Below, piece by piece: positions 10,963-22,704 of a stretch of DNA of 64,000 nt. This DNA is from Diadema setosum. Taxonomy: Eukaryota > Echinodermata > Echinoidea > Diadematoida > Diadematidae. Location: NCBI GenBank assembly GCA_033980235.1, contig CM067067.1, positions 24,304,603-24,368,602 on the forward strand, written 5' to 3'. The number at the start of each line of letters is the position of its first letter. Position 1 is the first letter of the stretch. Under the pieces are notes generated by a model. The model was not told the origin of the DNA. It searched no databases and saw nothing but the letters and a program-made list of their open reading frames with translations. The translations under genes were made by a program, and so were the position numbers.

Positions 10963-11626
10963 CAGTAGAGAGACTTGTTCACGCTCATGTGATGTCACGT
11001 ATTGATTTTTGTAATGGTATTTTGTATGGTCTTCCTGACATGCAAATAAACAAGCTTCAGAGGATACAAAACTCTGCTGCGAGATTGGTGACACATGCTC
11101 AAAAGCATGATCACATCACTCCTATTTTACATGAATTGCACTGGCTACCAATAAAGGTCCGTGTGCAATACAAAATACTGTCGCTGACTTTCCTATGCTT
11201 ACAGGGTCTGGGTCCCACATATCTCCAAGACCTCATCCAAAGGTATCATCCGACTAGAAATCTTCGCTCAAAATCCAAGTCTCTCTTAGTTTGTCCCCAG
11301 ACTGTCACCAAATTTTATGGAGCACGAACATTTGCTGTAGCGTCAGCAGAATTATGGAATAGTCTACCTGATAAAATCAAAGATGCTGAAACGATTGATT
11401 CATTTAGAAGAATGTTGAAAACATATTTATTTCTGCAATGATAAGGCTCATGGCCATCAGTGTTTCTCAGTGTCAGCTTAATCTTAATTTTCTATTGTTT
11501 ACTTACCTGTCCCATTTTCACCTTACTTCCTTTACTTGTATTGTTTCATTCTTAAAGTGCATAGAGACTTCTCCCTGAATGTGATATGCGCTATACAAGC
11601 ACAGTTTATTATTATTATTATTATCC
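10963..11626 (+). mobile_element. L2/CR1-type LINE fragment, ORF2 C-terminus and 3' tail
   Basis: An open stretch to 11441 encodes the C-terminal part of a LINE reverse-transcriptase polyprotein: SRIDFCNGILYGLPD, LQRIQNSAARLV, ITPILHELHWLPI, then FAVASAELWNSLPD. This order is highly characteristic of L2/CR1-like elements. The frame is intact for about 160 codons, which suggests a relatively young 5'-truncated copy. The 3' UTR ends with GATATGCGCTATACAAGC and a (TTA)n tail at about 11607-11624, as in L2-type elements. Confidence 0.85.
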
Positions 11627-13177
11627 TTTCATGAACACACTGGACTCTTTGATGTTCTTCCACAGTAATGGATCCAGTAACTTGAAGTGGCGAAAGAGGC
11701 GACCGCACCCCTTTCCAGCCAATTTATTATCCATGCGGTGTGCCTGTTATCAAGCAAAGCCCATGACCACTCAGTTAGATCACTCCCTTTTTGAATATCC
11801 TGATTCTGCCACTCATTCACAATTTCAGCATAGAAAGTCAAAAACTCCACGAGCATCAAATCATGATACAATTGTACTCTGTCAATAATATACCACAGGA
11901 AAAAAGAAGTAAGATAGAACAACCAACTGATTTAATGCCAAAAACACCATCTTCTTTGACTCTGCGCAGTGCAGTTACAATCAATTTGCACTTAGCAATA
12001 AATAAACTTTCAAGATAATCACGTGGGAACATAAGTAATAGGAAAAAAATGCCTCATCTATTTCATTCGTAAACGTACATAGTCCAAACTACACCATGAG
12101 ATAAAGGATCAACCTTGTTTGTTTCTATGATTTACTAACGTGTTTGTTTGTTATTAATTGAAACATGAAAATTTTAAAGTTTATTAAAAGAAATTCACAA
12201 TGGCTGCTGACAAACCATTTTTCTGTAACAGATCCATTGCTTTTTGACATGTCAGACATATATCGCTATCAACAGTTACTGTAAATAAACATTTGCAAAG
12301 TATTCATGACTGCAACAAAGAACAGCACACGTGTTTCTTTTCCGTGATAACTGATAATAACTTGTACTTGAATGTATTCCTGTCACAATGAAAGTACGGT
12401 TTCTGATTCGGATGGTACAAGACAAGAAACTACTAAAATACATACACTATTCAAAATGGTTGGCGCTTTGTAACTTTATTCCATTAATTCATAATATTTG
12501 TCATGCACTTTATTTGATAGTGACATACAGTCATAATATCTTTACATACGCAATTCAACACTAATTATTAACATCAGTTATATGATACATGCAAAGATAT
12601 TATATGTAAACTAATCAAAGTCGATGCAATTCAGTGGTGTTGAACTTAATAAATGCCCCATATATCGTACTCAATATTTATGATATTTTTCTCAACGTTG
12701 ATTTCGTTTTGATTTCGTTTGTTTCGTAACAATTTCGTAACATTTCATACGTAGATCGGTGCTTTGTTATTGCCTTGGAGGCATCAACTCTGAATAAACA
12801 TGCTGGCCAACTATTTAAGTAACCTTTACAAAATATTCCAGATTGCCATAAAATTGATGAGATGATAACGTAACCGATACATTGTATTTGACATTTTCTT
12901 GTTATTATGGAAGTGTTGCTTCCTGTTTTGACGGTGCAAGACGTGTAACTACGTAAAATATGATACCACATTATTTGAAATAGCCGCCACTATGCTACTA
13001 TCACTATACGTATACATATATATACGTATACATTACTATCATTTTTGTCATACACGGTTACACTATATACGCTTACATGATCAGGATGATTTTTTTGATG
13101 GTATCCTGTCATAACAAGGGTGAAATTCAGCGAGTTTTTACATATTATATACACATGTATGAATAGCATCAATTACT
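11627..13177. other. Noncoding or unassigned DNA
   Basis: No supported gene. There is a short TATACGTATA palindrome cluster near 13005-13031. Open frames on both strands lack recognisable domains. Confidence 0.45.
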
Positions 13178-13181
13178 TTAA

Positions 13182-13562
13182 AGGGATCGTACAGTTTTGG
13201 TTGAGACCTAATTTTAGGTTTCTAACATTTTTTGATGAGATAATGAGAAACCTCTCATGAAATATGAAAGAGCATGTAATTCCATGAGGAATTCAACGTT
13301 TATTTGATGAAAATTGCTTTTGAAATGGCTGAGATATCCAAAACAGAGTGATTCTAATAAGTGTGGGACCCACACTTTATTATGATTGCTTTGTTTTACT
13401 TTGTCTTTAGATGTTTCAGTCATGCCAAACCCGATTATCATCAAATAAGCTTTGAATTCCTCTTAAAAGGGTATGCTCTGAACTATTTCATAAGTGTTTT
13501 CTTGGTATCTCGCAAAAAGTTAAAAGCCCAATTCTCATCTCCACCAATACTGTACTATCCCT
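13182..13562. mobile_element. Palindromic TTAN-target element, copy 2
   Basis: 381 bp, with a TTAA direct duplication immediately outside each end (13178-13181 and 13563-13566). The ends AGGGATCGTACAG and CTGTACTATCCCT are inverted, and the two halves are complementary almost throughout around GTGTGGGACCCACAC near 13370. No transposase. Confidence 0.85.
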
Positions 13563-13566
13563 TTAA

Positions 13567-14010
13567 TTATCATGACAGCACATATACAAGAAAATGCAAA
13601 CTACTTATAGTCAAGGCAGTTTGGTATAACTGCATTAATTATGTCGTATATACTTTATATTTAGCGCATTGAAATTGCCCATGTCTTTTTTTCTTTCAAA
13701 AAAAAAATATTCCAAAACGTAGTTGGTCCAGGTCGCACCCACTGGCCGAGGGATCAACCCGCTTGTTGTTTTGATACATGCATTTTTATTGATTTTCATT
13801 GATATGGATTACGTTGATAGTAAATCTGATGGGAACCAGAGACGAAATTTTCAAATAATTTTAAATACTCCAATTTATCAAAATAGCTGCCTTCAAACAA
13901 TTTTCTCTAACAAATGTATTTCCGTTTATTAGTAGATGTTGCAGGAAATCCGTTTGTTTTATTATCGATATGGATGTCCAAACTCAGAACTGCTGTCGGG
14001 AGCGCGCGAT
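13567..14010. other. Noncoding DNA
   Basis: Nothing supportable between the palindromic element and the satellite. Confidence 0.5.
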
Positions 14011-17000
14011 AACACTTCCAAAGTTACTTTGGTGTGATGTTTGCAAAATGTTTTCTTAAGAACAATCTACATGTCTCACACTGAGTATATTGTCTCCCTA
14101 AATACATATCTTTATATAGGAAACACTTCCAAACTTACTCTGGTGTCGTGCTTGCACACTCTCTCCTTAAGAACAAAATATACGTCTCAAACACTGAAAA
14201 TTTTGTCTCCCTAAAGACTGTGTATTTTCTATATAGGAAACACTTCCAAAGTTACTTTGATGTGATGTTTCCATAATGTTTTCTCAAGAACAATCTATAT
14301 GTCTCACACTGAGTATATTGTCTCCTTAAAAACATTATATATTTCTATACAGGAAACACTTCCAAAGATACTTCGATGTCATGTTTGCACACTGTCTCCT
14401 TATATAAGAACAAAATATATGTCTCAAACACTGAATATTTTGTCTCCTTAAAGACTCTGTGTATTTGTAGGGAACACTTCCAAAGTTACTTTGTTGTGAT
14501 GTTTGTATGATGTTTTCTTGAGAACAATCTATATGTCTCACACTGAGTATATTGTCTCCCTGAATACACTTATATATCTCTATACAAGAAACACTTCCAA
14601 ACTTACTCTGGTGTCATGTTGGCACGCTGTCTCCATAAGAACAAAATATATGTCTCAAATACAGAATATTAATTTTGTCTCCCTAAAGACTGTGTATTTG
14701 TTATGTAGGGAACACTTCCAAAGTTACTTTGATATGATGTTTTGATGTTTATATTCCCCACACTGAGTATAATTGTCTCCCTAAATATCTCTATACAGGA
14801 AACACTTCTAAACTTACTCTGGTGTCATGTTTGCACGCTGTCTCCTTAAGAACAAAATATATGTCTCAAACACTAAAGACTGTGTATTTTCTATATAGGA
14901 AACACTGTCAAAGTCACTTTGATGTGATGTTTGCATAATGTTTTCTCAAGAACAATCTATTCACATGTATGTATTACACTGAGTATATTGTCTCCTTAAA
15001 ACACTTATATATATTTCTATACAGGAAACACTTCCAAAGATACTTCGATATCATGTTTGCACACTGTCTCCTTAAGAACAAAATATATGTCTCAAACACT
15101 GAATATTTTGTCTCCTTAAAGACTCTGTTTATTTGTTATGTAGGGAACACTTCCAAAGTTACTTTGTGGTGATGTTTGTATGATGTTTTCTTGAGAACAA
15201 TCTATATGTCTCACACTTAGTATATTGTCTCCCTGAATACACTTATATATCTCTATACAGGAAACACTTCCAAACTTACTCTGGTGTCGCACGCTGTCTC
15301 CTTACAAACAAAATATATGTCTCAAATATTGATTATTTTGTCTCCCTAAAGACTCTGTACATTTTCTTATAAAGGGGAACACTTCGAGAAGTCACTTTGT
15401 TGTGATGTTGGCACGCTGTCTCCTTTAAGGACAAAATGCATGTCTCAACACTGAATATTTTGTCTCCCTAAAGACTCTGTGTATTTTTTTTTTTTATATA
15501 GGGGAACACTTCCAAAGATACTTTGGTGGGATGTTTGCATAATACTTTTTCTTAAAAACAATCTATATTTCTTACACTGAGTATATTGTCTCCCTAAATA
15601 CACTTATATATCTCTAAAGAGGAAACACTTCCAAACTTACTCTGGTCTTGCACGCTGTCTCCTTACAAACAAAATATATGTCTCAAGTACTGAATATTTT
15701 GACTCCCTAAAGACTGTGCATTTTCCTATATAGGGAACACTTCCAAAGTCACTTTGTTGTGATAATAGTATAATGTTTTCTTAAGAACAATTTATATATC
15801 CCACACTGAGTATATTGTCTCCATAAATACACTTAGATATCTCTATACAAGAAACACTTCCAAACTTACTCTGGTGTCATGATGGCACGCTGTCTCCATA
15901 AGAACAAAATATATGTCTCAAATACAGAATATTAATTTGGTCTCCCTAAAGACTGTGTATTTGTTATGTAGGGAACACTTCCAAAGTTACTTTGATATGA
16001 TGTTTTGATGTTTATATGCCCCACACTGAGTATATTGTCTCCCTAAATATCTCTATACAGGAAACACTTCCAAACTTACTCTGGTGTCATGTTTGCACGC
16101 TGTCAAAATATATGTCTCAAACACTGAAAATTTTGTCTCCCTAAAGACTGTGTATTTTCTATATAGGAAACACTTCCAAAGTCACTTTGATGTGATGTTT
16201 GCATAATGTTTTCTCAAGAACAATCTATATGTCTCACACTGAGTATATTGTCTCCTTAAAACACTTATATATATTTCTATACAGGAAACACTTCCAAAGA
16301 TACTTCGATATCATGTTTGCACACTGTCTCCTTAAGAACAAAATATATGTCTCAAACACTGAATATTTTGTCTCCTTAAAGACTCTGTGTATTTGTTAAG
16401 TAGGGAACACTTCCAAAGTTACTTTGTTGTGATGTTTGTATGATGTTTTCTTGAGAACAATCTATATGTCTCACACTGAGTATATTGTCTCTCTGAATAC
16501 ACTTATATATCTCTATACAGGAAACACTTCCAAACTTACTCTGGTGTCGCACGCTGTCTCCTTACAAACAAAATATATGTCTCAAATATTGATTATTTTG
16601 TCTCCCTAAGGACTCTGTGCATTTTCTTATATAGGGAACACTTCGAGAAGTCACTTTGTTGTGATGTTGGCACGCTGTCTCCTTAAGGACAAAATGTATG
16701 TCTCAACACTGAATATTTTGTCTCCCTAAAGACTCTGTGTATTTTTTTTTTAATATAGGGGAACACTTCCAAAGATACTTTGGTGGGATGTTTGCATAAT
16801 ACTTTTTCTTAAAAAACAATCTATATGTCTTACACTGAGTATATTGTCTCCCTAAATACACTTATATATCTCTAAAGAGGAAACACTTCCAAACTTACTC
16901 TGGTCTTGCACGCTGTCTCCTTACAAACAAAATATATGTCTCAAGTACTGAATATTTTGACTCCCTAAAGACTGTGCATTTTCTTATATAGGGAACACTT

Positions 17001-17430
17001 CCAAAGTCACTTTGTTGTGATATTAGTATGTTTTCTTGAGAACAATTTATATATCCCACACTGAGTATATTGTCTCCCTAAATACACTTAGATATCTCTA
17101 TACAAGAAACACTTCCAAACTTACTCTGGTGTCATGTTGGCACGCTATCTCCATAAGAACAAAATATATGTCTCAAATACAGAATATTAATTTTGTCTCC
17201 CTAAAGACTGTGTATTTGTTATGTAGGGAACACTTCCAAAGTTACTTTGATATGATGTTTTGATGTTTATATTCCCCACACTGAGTATATTGTCTCCCTA
17301 AATATCTCTATACAGGAAACACTTCCAAACTTACTCTGGTGTCATGTTTGCACGCTGTCTCCTTAAGAACAAAATATATGTCTCAAATACTGAATAGTTT
17401 ATCTCCCTATAAAGACTCTGCATATTTTCT
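14011..17430. repeat. Satellite array, about 118-bp monomers with a 1.26-kb higher-order period
   Basis: Roughly 29 monomers begin GGGAACACTTCCAAAGTTAC or GGAAACACTTCCAAACTTAC and end in a GTCTCC(C/T)TAA box. The two kinds alternate as dimers of about 236 bp. Variant markers recur at larger spacing: the start of GGCACGC(T/A) in the CCATAAG-bearing monomer at 14621, 15884 and 17139, and GATATGATGTTTTGATG at 14731, 15994 and 17249. Both sets are spaced 1263 and 1255 bp, which shows higher-order units of about ten to eleven monomers. The first unit has lost about 590 bp. Short open frames inside the array are by-products. Confidence 0.9.
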
Positions 17431-18212
17431 CCACACAAAACACGTCCTACATCAATATTGTGTTGCCTAAACCGTATCAATAATACTGATATGTTCAACA
17501 CACTTAACTGCTCAATCAGCTCATTCAATATTTTCTCTTTCACAAAGCACATCTTGGCGTGGTGAATTTTAACAGGATTGTAAATAGTGTGTTTAGAAAA
17601 AAGCATTCATTTGTTGATGCTGGCTCCAAGTTGTGTTTCCAGTTTTGTCCTGGCAACAGCTCATCTCCGTCAACATGTAGCACACTGTCCTCATCAACAA
17701 CCTTTTCATTCTTCTATGTCAATAAAATTTTAATACATGCGCGATTTCAGCATATTCATGAGCATTCAAAACTCTTGTTTGAATGTCAAATGGAATAAAA
17801 GCTGATCTGTGACATACTAGTAAGTCAAATCAGCAGCAATAATCACGAAATATGGATCCCTTGTACCTTCTTCGTTTAGGATGATGTGTACATCCCAAAC
17901 AGTAAACACCACGTCCAGTATAATTGACACTGTATATTTTAAAGGCAAAAAACATTTCAGTCCGAATTACAATTCGAGCATAATATTTGCCGTCTTGCAA
18001 TTCTTTCACACGGGATATCTTCCGAGGTCTCATCCACTGTCCACTATAGCTACCACGTGACTGGTCATGATGAAAAATCCCCTTTACGCATGATAAACTT
18101 CTCTCTCCTTTGGATCTTGAGCACCCTTCCCCACACTCTCCGCAAGTTTCAATTACCTCGACATACGTTTCAAGCAATAAAAATGTAACATGATAGTTCA
18201 TGTACAGGGTGG
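17431..18212. other. Unassigned DNA with one GC-richer minus-strand frame
   Basis: A minus-strand frame at 18219-17830 contains a Cys-rich segment (CGECGEGCSRSKGERS), then a basic stretch and CLGCTHHPKRRR. A donor-like GTACAAG follows that last motif. No acceptor or domain could be confirmed. It could be a single exon of an unknown gene or a chance frame. Confidence 0.3.
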
Positions 18213-18416
18213 TGATCATTTTGCATTCTCAGAGATACCGAAACCAGCGACAATTCGGCTTGTCGTAGAACCAGTAGCGTTCGCAATGTGTGGAATGTGG
18301 GGCGCACAATGACAATCACACGTCTGCCTCACATTCCACACACTGTGAACGCTACTGGTTCTATGACAAGCCGAATTGTCGCTGATTTCGGTATCGCTGA
18401 GAGTGCGAAATGGTCA
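18213..18416. repeat. Fold-back element of about 204 bp
   Basis: The left arm TGATCATTTTGCATTCTCAG ... CCGAAACCAGCGACAATTCG and right arm CGAATTGTCGCTGATTTCGG ... CTGAGAGTGCGAAATGGTCA are complementary for about 90 bases each, with a short loop near 18310. No coding content; no target duplication found. Confidence 0.85.
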
Positions 18417-19288
18417 CATTTTGAAAATTGCAAGGGTTGACAAAAATGGTCCTAAAATTATAACGCATCAACCAAAATTAAAGAACTTACAGTCATTCTA
18501 TTGGACAAAGAATGGCCTTTCCAATAGAAGGCAAAATAATGATATATTTGCAACAATATTGCTGAAATTAAAGATCTTAGGCGTTCCGCTCTTTTTGGAC
18601 CACCCAGTATAAGTGAATCTAATAAAAAATAGTAATATTTCATGAGTACAACGGTAAAAATTTGACTTCAATTGGATTGAAAATATGGAAGTTGTGAAAT
18701 TTGCAGTTTCGATAATTTCTCAAAAACAGTTCTTGTACAGTGTATATGAATACGCAAATGAGTGAGCTATCCATGTCATACCCTGACAATTTTCCATTGA
18801 TAACGTCCAAAAAAAGAAAAAAAGAAAAATTAATGTTTCTTCAATTGAAATCTAAAACATGATGGTATTCTTGGTTGAATAACCTCAGGATAGTGATAAG
18901 CTAGATATTTGAGAATTGAAGCCTAGGGCAAAATTGCAATTGAATGGAAAATTGGAAATTTCAAAATTTTATGTACAAACTTTATGGTAAGATGTGAGGG
19001 AATGACATGCTCACATTGTCATTTGCATATTCATAATTTCTGTTCAAGAACTGTTTAAGCCTAAAAACATTGTAACGTCAAAATGTCATAACTTCCTTAT
19101 TTTTCATCCGACTTCGATAAAAATTGTACCGTTGAACTCGTAATATTTTACTCTTTTTTATCAACCTAATATACATTTGAACTGGATTTCCCCTTGGAGC
19201 ATCAAAGTAGCTTAGGCCTTATGGGGTAAACAGTGAACCCTTTGCGGATGTAGTATTCAATGTACTAATTGAATTGTGTAACACATGA
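18417..19288. other. Noncoding AT-rich DNA
   Basis: No gene or repeat supported. Confidence 0.45.
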
Positions 19289-19292
19289 TTAA

Positions 19293-19660
19293 AGGGATCG
19301 TATAGTTTTGGTTGAGAATTAACTTCAGGTTTGTAACCTTTCTTGACGAGATATGAGAAGCACCTTACGTAATATGAAAGATGCATTCAAGGTTGATTCA
19401 ATGAATATTAGTTTTGAAAATTGCTAACTATATCCAAGACAGAGTGATCCTAATAGAATGTGGGACACACCTTTCATTATACAATCGTTTTGATTTACCC
19501 TGTTTTTGGATGTCTCAGCCATTGCAAAACTCATTTTCATTAAAAAAAAAACACACACTTTGAATTCCTCTGAGAATGGTATCCTTTGCTGTATTTTATT
19601 TCTTGGTATCTCGCAAAAAGTCAAAAGCCCAATCCTCATCTTCAATCATATACCATCCCT
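19293..19660. mobile_element. Palindromic TTAN-target element, copy 3
   Basis: The left end AGGGATCGTATAGTTTTGG is preceded by TTAA; the right end reads ATATACCATCCCT. The interior matches the family but is diverged. The right duplication is lost (ACAA). Confidence 0.75.
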
Positions 19661-20314
19661 ACAAGACAATATTGCTCTGTAACACGCCCACAAAAAACTT
19701 TTATCATAATTATTAAAAACTTTTGGTCATCTCCGGAACTGCGTTTCTGCGCGAGCGCTACACACATTTAACGGGTCAAACCCGGCGCATATTTATTTTT
19801 CCCACAAATTTTTTAATCTGCCGAGATTCTGAAAGTTTACCTTTCAGGGATTATTCATGTGTATGTATCATTAAAGAATTGTTTTATAGTAGAGAAGCAC
19901 ATTGTCCAAAAGTACATCATGAGTCGATTTGTTGTGGCAAGCACTCCGAATTAGGCCAATTTGAGTATTATGTTGCCTCTTGCAATACTATTCTTTCACC
20001 TTTCACACGGGATAACTCGGAGACGAAAGGTTGAACGAACTTGGGGTGTGCACTTTCAGAGAGCAGAGATTCTGCCCAATTGTGTGATATAAGAATCACT
20101 TTCCCTGGCTGAGCACTTTTGCAATAAAGTTGCTGCCAAAGGGAACGCGTACAACCTCCAGAACTATAACGTGAAGAGACTATACTACCCTAGGAAATTT
20201 GAGTCGTTAACCTTCATGGTTTGCCACTACTGATGTCAACACTGTGAATTATTGAGAACTCTTCTTCACGGTTTTGTTTCTCGTCAACTATCATACATTT
20301 TTTTTAAGTTAAAA
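19661..20314. other. Noncoding DNA between two palindromic elements
   Basis: No supported gene. Open frames have no domain signature. Confidence 0.4.
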
Positions 20315-20652
20315 AGGGTTGTATAGTTTTGGTTGGAAACTACAACTTCAGAGTTTTTTATACTCATTTTGGGGCGGGGTGAGGTGAGATAATGAGAAAT
20401 CTGTTATGGAATATGAAAGCGCGATGCAATTCGAAGAGGATATCAATGCATATTTAATGAAAATGGTTTTGAAATGGCTGAGGTAAACAATCGCAAAAAA
20501 AGGTGGGACCCACCTTTTATTAGGATCGCTTTTTAAAATTGATTCTCTATAAAAAAACAAAAAAAAAAAACAAAAAAAAACTTTGGATTCCTCTTCGAAT
20601 GGTATACAATCCGTATACTATACTTTCGTGAGTGCTTTCTCGGTATTCTCGC

Positions 20653-20683
<31 letters not shown>

Positions 20684-20732
20684 CAAAACAAAAAGCACAG
20701 CGATTTTCATCTCCACCAATAATATACCATCT
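20315..20732. mobile_element. Palindromic TTAN-target element, copy 4, expanded by A-rich runs
   Basis: The left end AGGGTTGTATAGTTTTGG and right end CCACCAATAATATACCAT fit the family. The interior keeps the GTGGGACCCACCTTTTATTAGG centre. It has been lengthened by A-rich runs at 20551-20580 and an (AAAAC)n microsatellite at about 20650-20693. Confidence 0.7.
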
Positions 20733-21129
20733 TCTAATATTCCCATACTTTTGTATGTGAGACATTGTTTGGATTCGTAGCAGCCCTATGAACAAGATAA
20801 CTGTTATGTTCGGGAGCAGAAACAACCACAAATTATATTCTACTTTCCGTCTTCTTTTTGGATCACATTTCCTTTGTGAGGTGGTAATAATGTAAATGGC
20901 TGCAACGGTCGCTTGCCACCTGCTGTCTGCAGTCGCGCACATGTATGCACGTGCTTTACACAGGTAATCAAGTGTTGAAATAATGTTGTAAAGCAATGAT
21001 AAGGTCCTATACTACATCACAACTGTAGATCTAACTCGATTTCTGTTGTTCACAGTATACACACAAGACACCACCGGGGAAATTCAGTAAACATGGAGTA
21101 AAGCGGAGTAAAATTTTGCCTCCGACAAA
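20733..21129. other. Noncoding DNA
   Basis: Nothing supportable. Confidence 0.45.
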
Positions 21130-21586
21130 GATTCTGCTAGGACCGAAGGCTCAGGCCCCTTCTGAATCCATCGCATTAAATATACATCATGATAGCTGAA
21201 AATGTACAGTAGTTAAGAGAAATAAGGACAAGGACAGGAACAGAGACAAAGGCTCTAATATACTTTTATATGATGTTAGTATTATTATATCGTAATATAC
21301 ATCCTCAGAATAGCTATATTCTGCAAAAAATGGTATAGATTTATGATATCAAATGACTAAAAATCTATACACTGTACCATTTTGGCAGAATATAGCTATT
21401 CTGAGGATTTATACTAGCATATGCAAAAATGTAGTCACATCATATAAAAGCATATAATATAAGTCTTTGTCTCTGTTCCTGTCCTTGTCCTCATTTCTTT
21501 TAAGTGCATCTTCTGCTACATTGTATCATGATATATTTAATTAGATGAATTCAGAAGGGGCTTGAGCTTTCGATCCTAGCAGAATC
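21130..21586. mobile_element. Large fold-back element of about 457 bp
   Basis: Terminal inverted repeats GATTCTGCTAGGACCGAAGG and CTTTCGATCCTAGCAGAATC extend inward about 200 bases. Paired internal blocks include GGACAAGGACAGGAACAGAG / CTCTGTTCCTGTCCTTGTCC and CTCAGAATAGCTATATTCTG / CAGAATATAGCTATTCTGAG. The loop lies near 21340. Non-coding. Confidence 0.85.
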
Positions 21587-21738
21587 GGGTCTAGGGCAAT
21601 TTACCCCCTGGGCAATTACCCGCACCCTTCCCCTTGCCCTTCAACTCCTAATCCTAACCCTAACCCTAATCTTTACTCTTAGCTTACCACTAACCAGTAC
21701 TTAGCCGGGGGTAATTGCCCTCTGGGGGTAATTTCCCG
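21587..21738. mobile_element. Miniature element with GGGCAATTTACCCCC ends
   Basis: The left arm GGGCAATTTACCCCCTGGGC and right arm GGGGGTAATTGCCCTCTGGG are inverted, double-boxed repeats about 150 bp apart. The interior includes CCTAACCCTAACCC. It abuts the large fold-back directly, so the two either inserted side by side or form one composite. Confidence 0.65.
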
Positions 21739-22449
21739 GATACGGATATCATGTACGGGTCAGGAACACACAGAGAAATCGGAGAGTGTAAATCTCTCGG
21801 TCAGGATTAACATACTGCTGTCATCAATTTTCTTTAAGACGCATGGGGATCGATGGAACCCTCTGATTACCTTGCGCATTCAGCCTGGGTTTGACAAACT
21901 TGTAAAAAAATTCAGAATCGTGGAATGGTTTGCCCTTGTTATCATGTTTTACAAAGTTTACTTGCGTTTTTCATTTGAAAAAAAAAATCTTTGTTCTATT
22001 ACATTTAGCATAATGTATGATTTGCAAAATAACTAATGTAAGCATCGCTAGTTCAATACGTCCATCGTATTCATTGTGTACTGGATGTATGTGCTTTCCA
22101 TGTATGGTAGATCTCATTTACTTCAGTACTTCATGACTTTATCTTTTCTCTACTCTTTCTTTCTCGAATTCATTTGATGAAATCACATGATCTCAATCTA
22201 ACATTAATGTACATTTCAAAAGCAGAGCTGGAACAAAAAAAAAGAAAAGGATAGCAGCACAGGAAAATATGCTTTCTTGTTACATGTCTTTCTTTAAATA
22301 AACTGTGTGTTGATTTGTTTCTGTTGAAAATAAATTTATGGTAATGGTTTAAATCTAAAATTTGTTTGTAAAATTTCAGCTATGGGTATGGTTGAATTGC
22401 AGAATTTTTTAAAGTATCATATTAAATATCATAACATACATCACAATAT
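21739..22449. other. Noncoding DNA
   Basis: No supported gene or repeat. Confidence 0.45.
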
Positions 22450-22704
22450 GAAGAGTTTGTTTGCAAAAACCGATAAGTCCGTACAGTATTTGCCAATCGG
22501 AGATATTTGCGATTAAAGGTCGAGAAAAATAAAGAGAATAATAAGAAATTTTTTGCTTCCTTTGACCATAACTTCAAAAATGTACCTTTATATGTAGTGA
22601 CCAATATATAATTAAAAATGTATTGTTTTGTCACTTTATGACAGAGACCGTACTTCAAAATCTTCAAAATAATGGACTTATCGGTTTTTGCGAATAAACT
22701 CTTC
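22450..22704. mobile_element. Miniature inverted-repeat element, GAAGAGTTTG family, copy 2
   Basis: Ends GAAGAGTTTGTTTGCAAAAA and TTTTTGCGAATAAACTCTTC. The interior is the reverse complement of the copy at 988-1229: GGAGATATTTGCGATTAAAG here, CTTCAATCGCAAATATCTCC there. That fixes both element boundaries and shows independent insertion. Confidence 0.8.

Noticed and set aside
10989..11441. Host gene of 150 codons
   Set aside because: The motif order is that of a LINE reverse-transcriptase C-terminus, followed by a (TTA)n tail.
14335..17263. Repeated 60-80 codon frames with shared peptide motifs (a possible small-protein family)
   Set aside because: They are shadows of the satellite monomer in different units; each is interrupted by stops and has no start or splice context.
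14011..17430. CRISPR-like array
   Set aside because: Repeats are contiguous 118-bp monomers without unique spacers, and the genome is eukaryotic.
17830..18219. Minus-strand 129-codon frame with CxxC pairs
   Set aside because: Tempting as an exon of a secreted Cys-rich protein, but no domain match, no clear acceptor, and it abuts a fold-back; kept only as unassigned.
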